A DNA stretch of 6,409 nt from Chloroflexota bacterium (GTDB lineage: Bacteria; Chloroflexota; Limnocylindria; QHBO01). The stretch lies in the NCBI GenBank assembly GCA_005880165.1, contig VBJP01000188.1:1-6409 (forward strand), read 5' to 3'. Positions 5,195-6,409 of this stretch are shown here, in pieces. The notes under the pieces are model-generated. The model was not told the DNA's origin. It was given only the letters and a program-made list of their open reading frames with translations, and made no database searches. Every line of letters begins with the position of its first letter. The stretch's first letter is position 1. The position numbers and the translations under genes were made by a program.

Positions 5195-6409
5195 TCAGTC
5201 GCCCGGCGTCACCACATTCACGAGCTTGTCAGGGATCTGGATCACGCGTAGCGGGGCACGCCCGCGGAGGTAGGTCTGGACGCGCTCGCTGACCAGCGCC
5301 AGGCGCTCGATCTCCTCCGCCGACGTTCCCGCGGCCACACGCAAACGATCGCGAAGCTTGCCGTCGACCTGCACGGGCAGCTCGATGGCATCGGCCGCCG
5401 CCAGGCCGGGGTCGGAGGCGGGCCAGGCCTGCTGGTGGATGCTGTAGGGCTTGCCGCGACGCTCCCAGAGCTCTTCCGCGACGTGGGGGGCCACGGGCGC
5501 GACGAGCAGCAGCAGCGTGTCGATGGCTTCCGCGTAGGCCGCCGAGCGACCGATGCCGGCGTCGCGCGCGTCCGCGAGCGCGTTGACGAGCTCCATGAGC
5601 TTGGCGATGCCGGTGTTGAATCGGAACCCCTCGTAGTCCTCGGTCACCGCGGCGATGGCCTGGTGCGTTGCGCGTCGCAGCGACCGTTCAGCCTCGGCCG
5701 CGCCTTCGGCGCCACCAGCTTGGGCGCCCGGAGCCTCGTCATGAGTCTGTGAAAAGTGCCAGACGCGGCCCAGGAAGCGGTACACCCCGTCGATGCCAGT
5801 CGTGCTCCACGGGCCGCCCTGGTCCCACGGCCCGATGAACATCAGGAAGAGCCGCACCGCATCGGTCCCGTAGCGCGCGACGAGGTCATCCGGATTCACC
5901 ACATTGCCGCGGGATTTGCTCATCCTGTGGTGATCGGCGCCGAGGATCTGCCCCTGGTTGCGCAGCGCCAGGAATGGCTCGTTGAAGTCGAGGATCCCCA
6001 TGTCGCGCAGGGCCTTGACGAAAAAGCGCGCGTACATCAGGTGCAAGACGGCATGCTCCGCGCCGCCGGTGTACATGTCGACCGGCATCCACAGCCTGGC
6101 CTTGTCCGGATCCCAGGCTCGCTCGTCGTGGGGCGAGGTGTAGCGCAGGAAGTACCACGACGAGTCCACGAAGGTGTCCATGGTGTCGGTCTCACGGCGC
6201 GCGGGACCACCGTCCACGGGGCAGGTGGCGGTCAGGAACTCGGGGTGTGAGGCGAGCGGGCTGACCCCGGTCGGCGCGAAGTCGACCTCGGACGGCAGCA
6301 GGACCGGCAGCTGGTCCTCGGGCACCAGCTGCGCGCCGTGCTGCTCGCAGTAGACGATCGGGATCGGCGCGCCCCAATACCGCTGCCGGCTCACCAGCCA
6401 GTCGCGCAG
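5195..6409 (-). CDS. leuS: leucyl-tRNA synthetase, C-terminal part (5' end beyond window)
   Basis: LeuRS charges tRNA-Leu with leucine in the cytoplasm, using ATP. The frame is open to the right edge, which begins mid-gene at LRDWLVSRQRYWGAPIPIVY, the conserved return into the Rossmann catalytic core after the editing domain. The 404 visible residues (about half the usual 800-870) then show VPEDQLPVLLP, the FVDSSWYFLRY segment (about 80-90), YTGGAEHAVLHLMYARF (about 113-129) and the class I signature as RMSKSRGNVV (from about 162). The anticodon-binding helical bundle follows (roughly 205-325, including APVAPHVAEELW), and then the small C-terminal domain from VQVDGKLRDR (about 346) to the TGA at 5195-5197. 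The first signature lysine is replaced by arginine; the catalytic second lysine is kept. The HIGH motif and editing domain lie outside the window. It runs in the same direction as comEA but is separated by 178 bp, so it may be its own transcription unit. Confidence 0.97.
   Translation of the reverse strand: MRDWLVSRQRYWGAPIPIVYCEQHGAQLVPEDQLPVLLPSEVDFAPTGVSPLASHPEFLTATCPVDGGPARRETDTMDTFVDSSWYFLRYTSPHDERAWDPDKARLWMPVDMYTGGAEHAVLHLMYARFFVKALRDMGILDFNEPFLALRNQGQILGADHHRMSKSRGNVVNPDDLVARYGTDAVRLFLMFIGPWDQGGPWSTTGIDGVYRFLGRVWHFSQTHDEAPGAQAGGAEGAAEAERSLRRATHQAIAAVTEDYEGFRFNTGIAKLMELVNALADARDAGIGRSAAYAEAIDTLLLLVAPVAPHVAEELWERRGKPYSIHQQAWPASDPGLAAADAIELPVQVDGKLRDRLRVAAGTSAEEIERLALVSERVQTYLRGRAPLRVIQIPDKLVNVVTPGD

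Noticed and set aside
1..6409. CRISPR arrays, tRNA/rRNA genes, insertion sequences, attachment sites
   Set aside because: No spaced direct repeats, tRNA-like cloverleaf, transposase motifs or terminal inverted repeats were seen on reading both strands.

Overview
This window is an ordinary-looking chromosomal segment from a GC-rich bacterium. It carries a compact block of minus-strand genes: leuS (3' part only), comEA, comEC, an HD-domain phosphohydrolase gene and holA. They read from the right edge leftwards. A short plus-strand gene fragment enters from the left edge and converges on holA. The comEA-comEC-holA neighbourhood is the same core seen in the Bacillus subtilis comE locus, but comEB is absent and an HD-domain gene sits between comEC and holA. 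The strong GC bias, the gene order with leuS upstream, and the ComEC motif ISGWNIAI suggest an uncultured Chloroflexota-type bacterium (for example Limnocylindria-like) or another high-GC Gram-positive-type lineage. This placement is an inference from pattern memory, not an alignment.

Layout. 1-188 (+): C-terminal end of a small protein with a CxxC knuckle resembling YgiT/MqsA-type zinc fingers. 189-239: short convergent gap with a small hairpin. 240-1274 (-): holA, DNA polymerase III delta subunit. 1271-1846 (-): HD-domain protein, overlapping holA by GTGA. 1621-4419 (-): comEC, whose open frame runs 226 nt into the HD gene. 4459-5016 (-): comEA. 5017-5194: leader and intergenic gap. 5195-6409 (-): the C-terminal 404 residues of leucyl-tRNA synthetase.

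Functionally, ComEA (membrane-anchored DNA receptor) and ComEC (DNA channel with a metallo-beta-lactamase-like nuclease domain) form the inner-membrane part of natural DNA uptake. HolA and LeuS are housekeeping proteins for replication and translation. The tight packing from comEA to holA (39-nt gap, 226-nt overlap, 4-nt overlap) indicates one transcription unit.

The points most worth a second look are a ComEA that stops after its first helix-hairpin-helix motif, the long out-of-frame overlap at the comEC 3' end, and a ComEC with one cysteine only. I see no CRISPR array, mobile element, RNA gene or defence system, and nothing that amounts to a new multi-gene system.
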